Shown: positions 1-6,097, numbered from the stretch's first letter. The stretch: 6,376 nucleotides of DNA from Ascidiaceihabitans sp. (GCA_023301665.1 JALZUL010000031.1:1-6376), one strand, 5' to 3'. The notes: generated by a model not told the origin, from the letters alone. Made by a program: numbers and translations.

Positions 1-480
1 GACGGGTTTATCATCGTCACCGCTGCCTTTGTTGTTCTGCTCGTTATCACCACCGGTATTCTTTGGGTGTTGACTGGAAAGCTGTCAAAAATGCAGATCG
101 CGACACTTGTTTTGGTGGTCGTCTTTGGCGGCATGACTGTTTGGCTCAACGATGACCGCTTTATCAAGATGAAGCCAACAATGATCTATCTGCTGTTTGC
201 CGGTATTCTTGGCTTTGGGCTGCTGCGCGGCGTCTCTTACCTTAAGTCTCTGATGGAAGAAGTCATGCCGCTCGAGGACGAAGGCTGGATGATATTGACC
301 AAACGCGTCACCTTGTTTTTCTTCGGTTTGGCGGTTCTAAATGAGCTGGTTTGGCGCACGACCTCAACCGAGACATGGGTGTATTTCAAGACCTTCGGCC
401 TAACATTTGCCTTGTTCGGCTTCTTCATGACACAAGCCAAGATTTTCCAAACCTACGGCATCCAAGACGACAAAGAATAA
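1..480 (+). CDS. yciB: Inner membrane-spanning protein YciB / septation protein A (IspZ), 3' part
   Basis: The frame is open from base 1 to a TAA at 478-480 and encodes 159 residues, so the N-terminus lies outside the window. The family is usually about 180-200 residues, so roughly 20-45 are missing. The GTG at 67 is an internal codon, not the start, because hydrophobic coding sequence runs through it from the edge. Hydrophobic segments lie near fragment residues 3-23, 33-49, 60-77, 101-119 and 132-149. The motif NDDRFIKMKPT (50-60) and NELVWR followed by WVYFKTFG are typical of YciB/IspZ. Family knowledge: a polytopic inner-membrane protein linked to septation and cell-envelope integrity, with no defined enzymatic activity. 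The tail IQDDKE is charged and probably cytoplasmic. A hairpin follows 18 bases after the stop, so this is probably the last gene of its transcript. Family assignment is firm; the cellular role is only what is known of homologues. Confidence 0.9.
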   Translation, partial: DGFIIVTAAFVVLLVITTGILWVLTGKLSKMQIATLVLVVVFGGMTVWLNDDRFIKMKPTMIYLLFAGILGFGLLRGVSYLKSLMEEVMPLEDEGWMILTKRVTLFFFGLAVLNELVWRTTSTETWVYFKTFGLTFALFGFFMTQAKIFQTYGIQDDKE

Positions 481-498
481 GGTGCCTGAAAAACCTAC

Positions 499-525
499 AA
501 AAGTTATCAAAGAGGGTAACTTTTT
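499..525 (+). terminator. Candidate intrinsic terminator after yciB
   Basis: AAAAGTTATC (499-508) pairs with GGTAACTTTT (515-524), ten base pairs including one G-T wobble, around the six-base loop 509-514. The T run 521-525 lies mostly inside the stem, so formation would use an A/T-rich stem rather than a GC stem followed by free U residues. It begins 18 bases after the yciB stop codon and precedes the metZ promoter region, which is the right place for a terminator. Strength is uncertain because only one T follows the stem. Confidence 0.55.
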
Positions 526-546
526 CGCGGGAGGTCGGCGCTTTAG

Positions 547-575
547 TTGACCTTCCCTGTTCACCAACGTAGATC
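547..575 (+). promoter_or_regulatory. Candidate sigma-70-type promoter for the metZ leader
   Basis: TTGACC (547-552) matches the TTGACA -35 consensus at five of six positions. A 17-base spacer leads to TAGATC (570-575), a weak -10 matching only three of six. Transcription would start near 581-583, almost exactly at the first base of the SAM-II P1 helix (582). That agreement is the main support, since SAM-II aptamers commonly lie near the 5' end of their transcript. The weak -10 keeps confidence moderate. Confidence 0.4.
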
Positions 576-580
576 AGAGC

Positions 581-634
581 TGTGGCGATTTGTTACCGGA
601 TTGCGGGCCACGTAAAATATTCCGCTAAAAGGTC
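581..634 (+). ncRNA. SAM-II riboswitch aptamer upstream of metZ
   Basis: Helix P1 forms between GTGGC (582-586) and GCCAC (607-611) with no mismatch. Its loop carries GATTTGTTACCGGATTGC (587-604), close to the loop of the structurally characterised marine SAM-II RNA (UGAUUUAACCGUAUUGC). Downstream of P1 come GTAAAATATT and then CCGCTAAAAGGT, matching the SAM-II 3' consensus (AUAAAUG followed by GCUAAAAAGG). The H-type pseudoknot P2 is supported by GCGG (603-606) with CCGC (622-625) and ACC (595-597) with GGT (631-633). SAM-II RNAs bind S-adenosylmethionine and repress methionine-synthesis genes in Alphaproteobacteria, and metZ is a classic target; here it starts 94 bases further on. Assignment is by remembered consensus and pairing, not by a covariance-model search. 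Confidence 0.88.
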
Positions 635-660
635 AGGATGAAGCCCCCCTTCGCTTGACC
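631..660 (+). promoter_or_regulatory. Candidate antiterminator helix of the metZ riboswitch
   Basis: GGTCAGG (631-637) is complementary to CTTGACC (654-660) over seven pairs with one G-T wobble. The first strand includes the GGT (631-633) needed for the SAM-II pseudoknot; the second takes the loop and one upper-stem base of the terminator. The helix would enclose the terminator's C run in its loop. Pseudoknot plus terminator and this helix are therefore mutually exclusive, giving a plausible read-through state without SAM. The complementarity is seen; the regulatory role is inferred. Confidence 0.5.
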
Positions 661-679
661 ATGCGTTCGGGGGTTTTTT
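641..679 (+). terminator. Riboswitch-linked intrinsic terminator in the metZ leader
   Basis: CCCCC (644-648) pairs with GGGGG (669-673), extended outward by AAG (641-643) with TTT (674-676, one G-T pair). Inside, a three-by-three internal loop is followed by CGC (652-654) with GCG (663-665), and the apical loop is 655-662. Six T residues run from 674 to 679. It lies seven bases after the aptamer and 48 bases before the metZ ATG, so it can only act as a leader attenuator for metZ and not as a terminator of yciB, whose own hairpin lies upstream. The expected logic is that SAM binding favours this hairpin and stops transcription. Confidence 0.75.
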
Positions 680-680
680 C

Positions 681-703
681 GTGGCCAGCCCATTTATGGC
701 CAC
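681..703 (+). repeat. Second leader hairpin repeating the P1 sequence
   Basis: GTGGCC (681-686) and GGCCAC (698-703) form a perfect six-base inverted repeat around an 11-base loop, directly after the terminator's T run and 14 bases before the metZ ribosome-binding site GGAG (717-720). The arms repeat the P1 arms of the aptamer (GTGGC at 582-586 and GGCCAC at 606-611), so 681-686 could also pair with 606-611, and 582-586 with 699-703. Its function is unknown; it may protect or structure the mRNA after read-through. Confidence 0.5.
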
Positions 704-727
704 ACCGAGAGATCGTGGAGACATATT

Positions 728-1912
728 ATGACGAACAACTGGAACCCGCGCACCAAAGCAGTGCATTCAGGGACACGCCGCAGCCAATATGGTGAGGTGT
801 CCGAGGCCATCTTTCTAACCCAAGGTTTCGTTTACGATTCCGCCCAAGATGCGGCTGCACGCTTTGAAGAAGCTGGCCCTGATGAATTCATCTATGCGCG
901 TTATGGCAACCCAACTGTAAAGATGTTCGAAGAACGCGTCGCCATTTTGGAAGGCGCAGAAGACAGCTTTGCCACAGCATCCGGCATGGCTGCCGTTTCT
1001 GGCGCGATGATGTCTATGCTCAAAGCAGGTGACAAAGTTGTCTCTTCAAGAGCGCTATTTGGGTCATGCTTATATGTCTTGGAAGAAATTCTAACCCGCT
1101 ACGGGGTCGAAGTGACATTTGTTGACGGCACTGATCTGGCGCAATGGGAAGCCGCGGTCACGCCAGACACCACTGCCGTTTTCTTTGAATCGATTTCCAA
1201 CCCCACCCTCGAGGTGATTGATATCGAAGGCGTCGCCAAAATCGCCCACGCAAATGGTGCATTGGTTGTGGTCGATAATGTTTTTGCAACGCCTGTTTAT
1301 TCTAATGCGATCGAACAAGGTGCTGATGTCGTGGTCTATTCCACAACCAAACACATCGATGGCCAAGGCCGCGCGCTTGGCGGCATCGTTCTTGGCACCA
1401 AAGAGTTCATTCGCAAGACCCTTGAACCCTACATGAAGCACACTGGTGGTTCCATGTCGCCGTTCAGCGCTTGGTTACACCTCAAAGGTCTCGAAACCCT
1501 TGAGCTGCGTGTGCATGCGCAAACTGCGTCAGCGCAAGCAATCGCTGAAAACCTGCAAGGCCATGCGGCGCTTGATCGGGTGATTTACCCTGGTCTAAGC
1601 GATCATCCACAAGCTGAATTGACGGTTAATCAAATGGGTAAAGGCGGTACAGTTCTTGCCATTGATCTCAAAGGTGGTCGTAAAGCTGCATTCAAATTCC
1701 TAAACGCAGTCCAAATCGCAATCATTTCCAACAACTTGGGCGATGCTAAATCTATTTTGACCCATCCTGCGACAACAACACACCAACGCCTGTCGCAAGA
1801 GCAAAAAGATCTGCTTGGCATCACCGACGGGTTGGTCCGTGTCTCTGTGGGGATCGAAGACACCGATGATTTGATCGCCGACATAAAGCAGGCGCTAGAC
1901 GCAGCCTCTTAA
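728..1912 (+). CDS. metZ: O-succinylhomoserine sulfhydrylase, PLP-dependent
   Basis: This 394-residue protein belongs to the Cys/Met-metabolism PLP family (fold type I) and most resembles MetZ, which makes homocysteine from O-succinylhomoserine and sulfide in the cytoplasm. Visible sites: YARYGNP (56-62, phosphate-binding Tyr and Arg from the partner subunit), ASGMAA (84-89), VVDNVFATP (181-189, with Asp183 for the pyridine nitrogen), STTKHIDGQGRALGG (205-219, with Lys208 as the PLP lysine) and LVRVSVGIED (369-378, Arg371 for the substrate carboxylate). NLGDAKSILTHPATTTHQRL (336-355) is characteristic of the family. Length is normal. The ATG has GGAG (717-720) seven bases upstream. Expression is probably controlled by the SAM-II riboswitch and terminator before it. 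MetZ is preferred over cystathionine synthase or lyase because of TKHIDGQGR and the riboswitch; the choice of O-succinyl over O-acetyl substrate is inferred from the family. Confidence 0.93.
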   Translation: MTNNWNPRTKAVHSGTRRSQYGEVSEAIFLTQGFVYDSAQDAAARFEEAGPDEFIYARYGNPTVKMFEERVAILEGAEDSFATASGMAAVSGAMMSMLKAGDKVVSSRALFGSCLYVLEEILTRYGVEVTFVDGTDLAQWEAAVTPDTTAVFFESISNPTLEVIDIEGVAKIAHANGALVVVDNVFATPVYSNAIEQGADVVVYSTTKHIDGQGRALGGIVLGTKEFIRKTLEPYMKHTGGSMSPFSAWLHLKGLETLELRVHAQTASAQAIAENLQGHAALDRVIYPGLSDHPQAELTVNQMGKGGTVLAIDLKGGRKAAFKFLNAVQIAIISNNLGDAKSILTHPATTTHQRLSQEQKDLLGITDGLVRVSVGIEDTDDLIADIKQALDAAS

Positions 1913-1919
1913 AAACAAC

Positions 1920-1973
1920 GGCCAAGGTGAGTGTTTTGTATCACTTTCCTTGGCCGGCCGCCATTTCATGGCG
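1920..1973 (+). terminator. Tandem hairpins after metZ, possible terminator or 3'-end structure
   Basis: GGCCAAGG (1920-1927) pairs perfectly with CCTTGGCC (1948-1955); inside it, TGA (1928-1930) could pair with TCA (1941-1943). Four bases later CGCCAT (1959-1964) pairs with ATGGCG (1968-1973) around a three-base loop. The first hairpin starts eight bases after the metZ stop. Neither is followed by a T run on the plus strand, since AAAACCCC comes next, so these may stabilise the 3' end or assist a factor-dependent stop instead of acting as a standard intrinsic terminator. Confidence 0.45.
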
Positions 1974-1984
1974 AAAACCCCAAT

Positions 1985-2013
1985 CTGACATAACAAATCC
2001 GTCTTAGTATAAA
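1985..2013 (+). promoter_or_regulatory. Candidate sigma-70-type promoter for folE2
   Basis: CTGACA (1985-1990) matches TTGACA at five of six positions, and TATAAA (2008-2013) matches TATAAT at five of six, with an optimal 17-base spacer. This is the best promoter match in the window. Transcription would start near 2019-2021, giving a leader of about 64 bases. I saw no convincing long AT-rich palindrome of the Zur type over it, although folE2 is zinc-controlled in some bacteria. Confidence 0.55.
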
Positions 2014-2082
2014 GCTAACCGTTGGCAACAGGCTCAAGGCCGCTTATCTGTGGGATACAGACGCAACATAGGGGGGCTACTT

Positions 2083-2096
2083 AATGAATGTTCATT
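2083..2096 (+). repeat. Inverted repeat across the folE2 start codon
   Basis: AATGAA (2083-2088) and TTCATT (2091-2096) are perfect inverted arms two bases apart and include the ATG (2084-2086). GAATG (2086-2090) and CATTC (2093-2097) form an overlapping inverted repeat. A two-base loop is too tight for an RNA hairpin as drawn, so if it functions it would more likely be a DNA site. It may be chance. Confidence 0.25.
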
Positions 2097-3187
2097 CGCC
2101 CGACTCAAGACCAATACCCGAACGCTTCGAGGCCAAAGATGCGCTAGACGTCCTACGTGCATGGGCGCAATCGGCCACGCCCTCAGAAATTAACGCCCTT
2201 GATCCAGCCATCGCGAAACTGGTGCAAAGGTCGAATTCCTCTGACTACCCCACATTCAATCGCGAATACCCTGAAGATTTTGAGGTCGACGCCGCTTATA
2301 AAGCGTCCCTCCCTGACCTGCAGAATGGGCCTTCGAGCCTGATCAAAGGGGCCAAACAGCAAATCCAGCATGTTGGTATTTCCAACTTTCGTCTGCCCAT
2401 CCGCTATGTTGCGCCACACGGAACGCCAGTGATGCTTGAGACATCGGTGACAGGATCAGTCAGCTTGGTTGCGGATAAGAAGGGCATTAACATGTCCCGC
2501 ATCATGCGTTCCTTTTACAAACACTCCGAAGAAGCATTTAGCTTCAACGTAATCGAAGCCGCTTTAGACGATTACAAAGCCGATCTTGAGAGCTTTGATG
2601 CCCGCATTCAAATGCGGTTTAGCTATCCGATGAAGATCCAAAGCCTGCGCTCTGGGCTTACCGGTTATCAGTATTACGATATCGCGCTGGAATTGGTCGA
2701 GCAGCACGGCACGCGCCAAAAGATCATGCACCTCGACTACGTCTATTCATCGACCTGCCCTTGTTCGTTGGAATTGTCCGAGCATGCGCGCGAAACCCGT
2801 GGGCAGCTTGCGACCCCCCACTCTCAGCGCTCTGTTGCGCGCATTTCTGTTGTTATTGATCAAAATCAAGACACCCTGTGGTTCGAGGACCTGATCAAAG
2901 CTTGTCGCACGGCCGTGCCGACAGAAACCCAAGTCATGGTGAAACGCGAAGACGAACAAGCATTTGCAGAATTGAACGCAGCCAACCCCATTTTTGTGGA
3001 AGACGCGGCACGTCTGTTTTGTGAGCAATTGCTCGCCGACCAGCGCATCGGCGACTTTCGCATTGTCGCCAGCCACCAAGAGAGCTTGCACAGCCATGAT
3101 GCCGTTTCAATCCTCACAGAGGGCGATACATTTGCCAACGCCAGCATCGATCCACGTCTGTTCGACACGCTGTTTCACGTCGGCTAA
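2084..3187 (+). CDS. folE2: GTP cyclohydrolase FolE2 (type IB)
   Basis: This 367-residue protein converts GTP to 7,8-dihydroneopterin triphosphate, the first step of tetrahydrofolate synthesis, in the cytoplasm. FolE2 is the prokaryote-specific type IB enzyme, unrelated in sequence to FolE but sharing the tunnelling (T) fold, and can work with metals other than zinc. Diagnostic segments: LPDLQNG (76-82), QHVGISNFRLPIRY (95-108), STCPCSLELSEHARE (223-237, with the conserved Cys pair 225 and 227), GQLATPHSQRSVARISV (240-256), MVKREDEQAFAELNAANPIFVEDAAR (285-310) and SHQESLHSHDAVS (330-342). The roughly 75 residues before LPDLQ make it longer than minimal FolE2 proteins. The ATG follows a run of six G (2071-2076) at seven bases, a strong and G-rich ribosome-binding site. 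It probably has its own promoter (1985-2013) and is convergent with xseA. Confidence 0.95.
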   Translation: MNVHSPDSRPIPERFEAKDALDVLRAWAQSATPSEINALDPAIAKLVQRSNSSDYPTFNREYPEDFEVDAAYKASLPDLQNGPSSLIKGAKQQIQHVGISNFRLPIRYVAPHGTPVMLETSVTGSVSLVADKKGINMSRIMRSFYKHSEEAFSFNVIEAALDDYKADLESFDARIQMRFSYPMKIQSLRSGLTGYQYYDIALELVEQHGTRQKIMHLDYVYSSTCPCSLELSEHARETRGQLATPHSQRSVARISVVIDQNQDTLWFEDLIKACRTAVPTETQVMVKREDEQAFAELNAANPIFVEDAARLFCEQLLADQRIGDFRIVASHQESLHSHDAVSILTEGDTFANASIDPRLFDTLFHVG

Positions 3188-3204
3188 GTGGTCCGCGCCA
3201 CTTA
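3185..3204. terminator. Shared hairpin between convergent folE2 and xseA
   Basis: TAAGTGG (3185-3191) and CCACTTA (3198-3204) form a perfect seven-base inverted repeat around TCCGCG. The left arm contains the folE2 stop codon (3185-3187), and the right arm ends four bases before the xseA stop codon. The hairpin forms on both transcripts, so it could serve as a two-way 3'-end signal, but neither strand shows a T run after it, so standard intrinsic termination is doubtful. Confidence 0.45.
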
Positions 3205-3208
3205 ACCG

Positions 3209-4756
3209 CTAAAACAGTGACCCCTGATCGGCTGGCTTCGACGAGGCCTTGCGTGTCCCCGTAGCTTTACCACCCACCTCGATTTTGCCATCCGCAAATT
3301 GAATTTCCAATGCTTGCGCTTTTCCAGCGGCTGCTTTGGTTGTCACCACGTCGCCGTCGCCACGCACGACCGCATAACCGCGAGTCAATGTTGCCTCATA
3401 CCCCAGCGTGAGACGCAGCCGATCCATTGCCTCGATTTTGTGACGTGCTGTGTCAATGTTTGATTGCCCACGATCAACAATCCGCTTGGCGACCGCATCT
3501 AACGTTTCGCGGTGCGATGCCATTTCTTCGACCGCGCTGTGCGGATCAAACCGCCCTGCTCCCGCTTTGAAACGATCCGCCTTAACGGTGACAGCGCGTT
3601 CTAATGCGGGACGCAAACGCGCAGACAGCCCTTCAAAGCGACGGCGTTCAGCCCCAATCATGCGTTGCATCGTGGCCGGACGTAAGCCACCTGCGGCATC
3701 GGCTAGGCGCACCTTGCGCCGCTGCACTCCGCTCATCAGCGCAGGGCCAAGCCGCGCGCCAGTCGTGTCCAAACGTTGGCGAGGGCCATCTAGCAATGTG
3801 TCCAAACGTGGCAAAGCCCGCGATAAATCTTGCAACCGCTGCGAACGGCGCTGCAAACCGCCGCTCAGCGCCCCAGACATTCGCGCAGCTTGCTGATCTA
3901 GCAACGCCATCAGCTCTAACCGCACCGGTACTGCAAGCTCCGCAGCTGCCGTCGGTGTAGGCGCACGCCTATCAGAAACGAAATCGATCAGCGTTGTATC
4001 TGTTTCGTGGCCAACAGCCGAAATCAGCGGAATATCAGACGCCGCCGCCGCACGTGCCACCGTTTCTTCGTTAAAGCCCCATAGATCTTCGACCGAGCCA
4101 CCGCCGCGCGCAACGATCAACAGATCGGGTCGTGGCATTGCACCCCCAATGGTCATCGCGTTGAACCCTTCAATGGCACGCACAACTTCTGGTGCGCATT
4201 TGGCCCCTTGAACCGCAACAGGCCAAATCAGAACTTTGCGTGGAAAACGATCACGCAAACGATGTAAAATATCGCGAATAACCGCACCTGACGGTGAGGT
4301 CACAACCCCGATCACTTCAGGCAGGTATGGCAATGGGCGCTTCAGTGCTGGATCAAACAACCCTTCTGCGCTCAGCATTGCTTTGCGTTTTTCCAGCAAA
4401 GCCATCAACGCGCCCATGCCAGCCGGTTTGATGTCTTCGATCACGATCTGATATTTGGATTGTCCGCCAAAGGTCGTGACACGTCCCGTCGCAACAACCT
4501 CCATCCCCTCTTCGGGTTGGGTTTGCAGGCGCGATGCCACGCCTTTCCAGATAACGCCGTTGATCACAGATTTATCGTCTTTGAGGTCTAAATAGATATG
4601 ACCTGAGCGCGGACGAGACACCCGCCCCACTTCGCCTTTGATTCGAACGTGGCCAAATTCACCTTCAATCACACGTTTGATCGCACCTGAAAGCTCAGTT
4701 ACACTAAATTCCGGTGAATTTTCGCCCTCAACGGGGTCATCAAAAAGGTCCATCAT
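3209..4756 (-). CDS. xseA: Exodeoxyribonuclease VII large subunit
   Basis: This 515-residue protein is the catalytic subunit of exonuclease VII, which with several XseB subunits degrades single-stranded DNA from both ends to oligonucleotides, in repair and clean-up. Order: an N-terminal OB-fold DNA-binding domain (about 15-110, EFSVTELSGAIKRVIEGEF and GHIYLDLKDD), the catalytic domain (about 135-275), a long helical region (about 280-450) and a C-terminal segment (LGYEATLTRGYAVVRGDG, 451-468). Asp162 in TSPSGAVIRD, Arg217 in VARGGGS, and His250 and Asp253 in AVGHETD correspond to the E. coli residues reported as important (Asp155, Arg205, His238, Asp241). It is longer than E. coli XseA (about 456), and the helical region contains repeats of 22-23 residues. 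Two Met codons open the frame (4754-4756 and 4751-4753); GAGG lies 12 bases upstream of the first, a little far, so either could be used. xseB is not in the window. Confidence 0.95.
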   Translation of the reverse strand: MMDLFDDPVEGENSPEFSVTELSGAIKRVIEGEFGHVRIKGEVGRVSRPRSGHIYLDLKDDKSVINGVIWKGVASRLQTQPEEGMEVVATGRVTTFGGQSKYQIVIEDIKPAGMGALMALLEKRKAMLSAEGLFDPALKRPLPYLPEVIGVVTSPSGAVIRDILHRLRDRFPRKVLIWPVAVQGAKCAPEVVRAIEGFNAMTIGGAMPRPDLLIVARGGGSVEDLWGFNEETVARAAAASDIPLISAVGHETDTTLIDFVSDRRAPTPTAAAELAVPVRLELMALLDQQAARMSGALSGGLQRRSQRLQDLSRALPRLDTLLDGPRQRLDTTGARLGPALMSGVQRRKVRLADAAGGLRPATMQRMIGAERRRFEGLSARLRPALERAVTVKADRFKAGAGRFDPHSAVEEMASHRETLDAVAKRIVDRGQSNIDTARHKIEAMDRLRLTLGYEATLTRGYAVVRGDGDVVTTKAAAGKAQALEIQFADGKIEVGGKATGTRKASSKPADQGSLF

Positions 4757-4831
4757 CTGTCTTCTTTACCTCAAGTTCCGCACAGCTTAGAACGCGGCAA
4801 CTCTAAGGCCAAGCACATCAGGAGCGCACAC
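4757..4831. promoter_or_regulatory. Divergent xseA-purD intergenic region with an inverted repeat
   Basis: These 75 bases must hold any promoter specific to xseA (minus) and purD (plus). CTTAGA (4786-4791) and TCTAAG (4802-4807) are inverted arms ten bases apart and could be an operator or a small hairpin. A weak plus-strand promoter candidate is TTTACC (4765-4770), 17 bases, then TAGAAC (4788-4793), four of six at each box; its -10 overlaps the left arm. No convincing minus-strand promoter is visible. The purD ribosome-binding site CAGGAG (4819-4824) is clear. Confidence 0.3.
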
Positions 4832-6097
4832 ATGAATATTCTTATCCTCGGCGGCGGCGGACGCGAGCATTCGCTGGCTTGGGCCATCCAACAAAACCCC
4901 AAATGTGACCGTTTGATCGTTGCGCCGGGCAATGCTGGCATCGCCCAAATGGCCGAATGTGCAGACATTGATGTCATGAGTGGTACAGCCGTTGTCGAAT
5001 TTGTGGCCCAAAATGCGATCGACTTTGTTGTCATCGGACCAGAAGCCCCCTTAGCCGCAGGTGTTGCAGATCGCTTACGCGAAGCAAATGTGCTGGTCTT
5101 TGGTCCCTCAAAAGCAGCTGCAGAACTAGAAGCATCAAAAGCCTTCACCAAAGCGATTTGCGATGCCGCAGCCGCGCCAACTGCCGCCTACGGTCATTTT
5201 ACTGATGCGGCTTGCGCAATCGAATACGTGCGCAAACAAGGCGCGCCGATCGTTGTAAAAGCCGATGGGCTTGCAGCAGGTAAAGGCGTCATCATCGCAG
5301 AAACCGTTCAACAGGCCGAAGCTGCAATTGAAGATATGTTTGACGGCTCATTCGGGGATGCTGGCGCTGAGGTCGTCATCGAGGAATTCATGACAGGCGA
5401 AGAAGCATCTTATTTCATTCTGTGTGACGGAATGGATGTTTTGCCTATCGGCACGGCCCAAGACCACAAACGCGTTGGCGACGGCGACACAGGCCCCAAC
5501 ACTGGCGGTATGGGGGCCTATTCCCCTGCCCCTGTCCTGACCGACGCCATCGCGCAAAAGGCCATTGATGAGATCATTCGCCCCACAATGGCCGAAATGG
5601 TCCGTCGCGGCACACCTTATCAAGGCATCCTTTATGCGGGCCTGATGATTGAAAATGGGCAGCCGCGCTTGGTGGAATACAATGTGCGTTTCGGTGACCC
5701 TGAATGTCAGGTCCTGATGATGCGTTTGGGTGCACAGGTGCTTGACCTGTTGCTAGCTGCAGCTGATGGAAAGTTGGCTGACGCTAAACCAAACTGGGCT
5801 GACGATCATGCGGTGACTATTGTTCTCGCAGCAAAAGGTTACCCAGGGGCATACGAAAAAGGCACTGTTATCAAAGGTCTTGATGCCTTGCCTAACGACA
5901 GCATGAACATGGTGTTCCACGCGGGGACTACGGAACGTGACGGGTTGATCACTGCCAACGGTGGGCGGGTTTTGAACGTCACTGCACGTGGTGCATCCCT
6001 CGCAGAGGCGCAACAACGTGCTTATGCCATGGTGGATAGCATCGATTGGGAAGATGGCTTTTGCCGCCGTGACATCGGCTGGCGTGCTTTGGGCTAA
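4832..6097 (+). CDS. purD: Phosphoribosylamine-glycine ligase (GAR synthetase)
   Basis: This 421-residue enzyme joins 5-phosphoribosylamine and glycine using ATP to give glycinamide ribonucleotide, the second step of de novo purine synthesis, in the cytoplasm. The length is normal. The N-terminal domain shows ILGGGGREHSLAW (5-17), APGNAGIA (31-38) and VVIGPEAPLAAG (66-77). The ATP-grasp part shows FGPSKAAAELEASKAFTK (90-107), VVKADGLAAGKGV (141-153, Lys143 contacting ATP in the family), EEFMTGEEASYF (184-195), GTAQDHKR (207-214), GPNTGGMGAYSPAP (221-234) and VEYNVRFGDPE (281-291, with Glu282 and Asn284 as likely metal ligands). The C-terminal domain includes VLAAKGYPG and VFHAGT. CAGGAG (4819-4824) is seven bases before the ATG and fixes the start. 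It is divergent from xseA and convergent with an unknown gene; no other purine gene is present in the window. Confidence 0.97.
   Translation: MNILILGGGGREHSLAWAIQQNPKCDRLIVAPGNAGIAQMAECADIDVMSGTAVVEFVAQNAIDFVVIGPEAPLAAGVADRLREANVLVFGPSKAAAELEASKAFTKAICDAAAAPTAAYGHFTDAACAIEYVRKQGAPIVVKADGLAAGKGVIIAETVQQAEAAIEDMFDGSFGDAGAEVVIEEFMTGEEASYFILCDGMDVLPIGTAQDHKRVGDGDTGPNTGGMGAYSPAPVLTDAIAQKAIDEIIRPTMAEMVRRGTPYQGILYAGLMIENGQPRLVEYNVRFGDPECQVLMMRLGAQVLDLLLAAADGKLADAKPNWADDHAVTIVLAAKGYPGAYEKGTVIKGLDALPNDSMNMVFHAGTTERDGLITANGGRVLNVTARGASLAEAQQRAYAMVDSIDWEDGFCRRDIGWRALG

Noticed and set aside
67..480. GTG at 67 as the start of a 137-residue protein.
   Set aside because: The same frame stays open to base 1 and encodes a transmembrane segment typical of YciB, so the gene is cut by the window edge and does not start here.
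655..683. TTGACC at 655-660 as a second -35 box for metZ.
   Set aside because: At a 17-base spacing the next six bases (678-683, TTCGTG) do not resemble a -10, and the motif is better explained as the terminator loop and antiterminator strand.
1952..1959. GGCCGGCC palindrome as a special site.
   Set aside because: It arises where the right arm of one hairpin meets the start of the next; nothing suggests a separate function.
3450..3896. A 148-codon plus-strand open frame opposite xseA.
   Set aside because: It lies wholly inside the well-supported xseA gene; its Arg-, Ser- and Ala-rich composition is what the antisense of a helical, charged coding region gives, and it has no recognisable domain.
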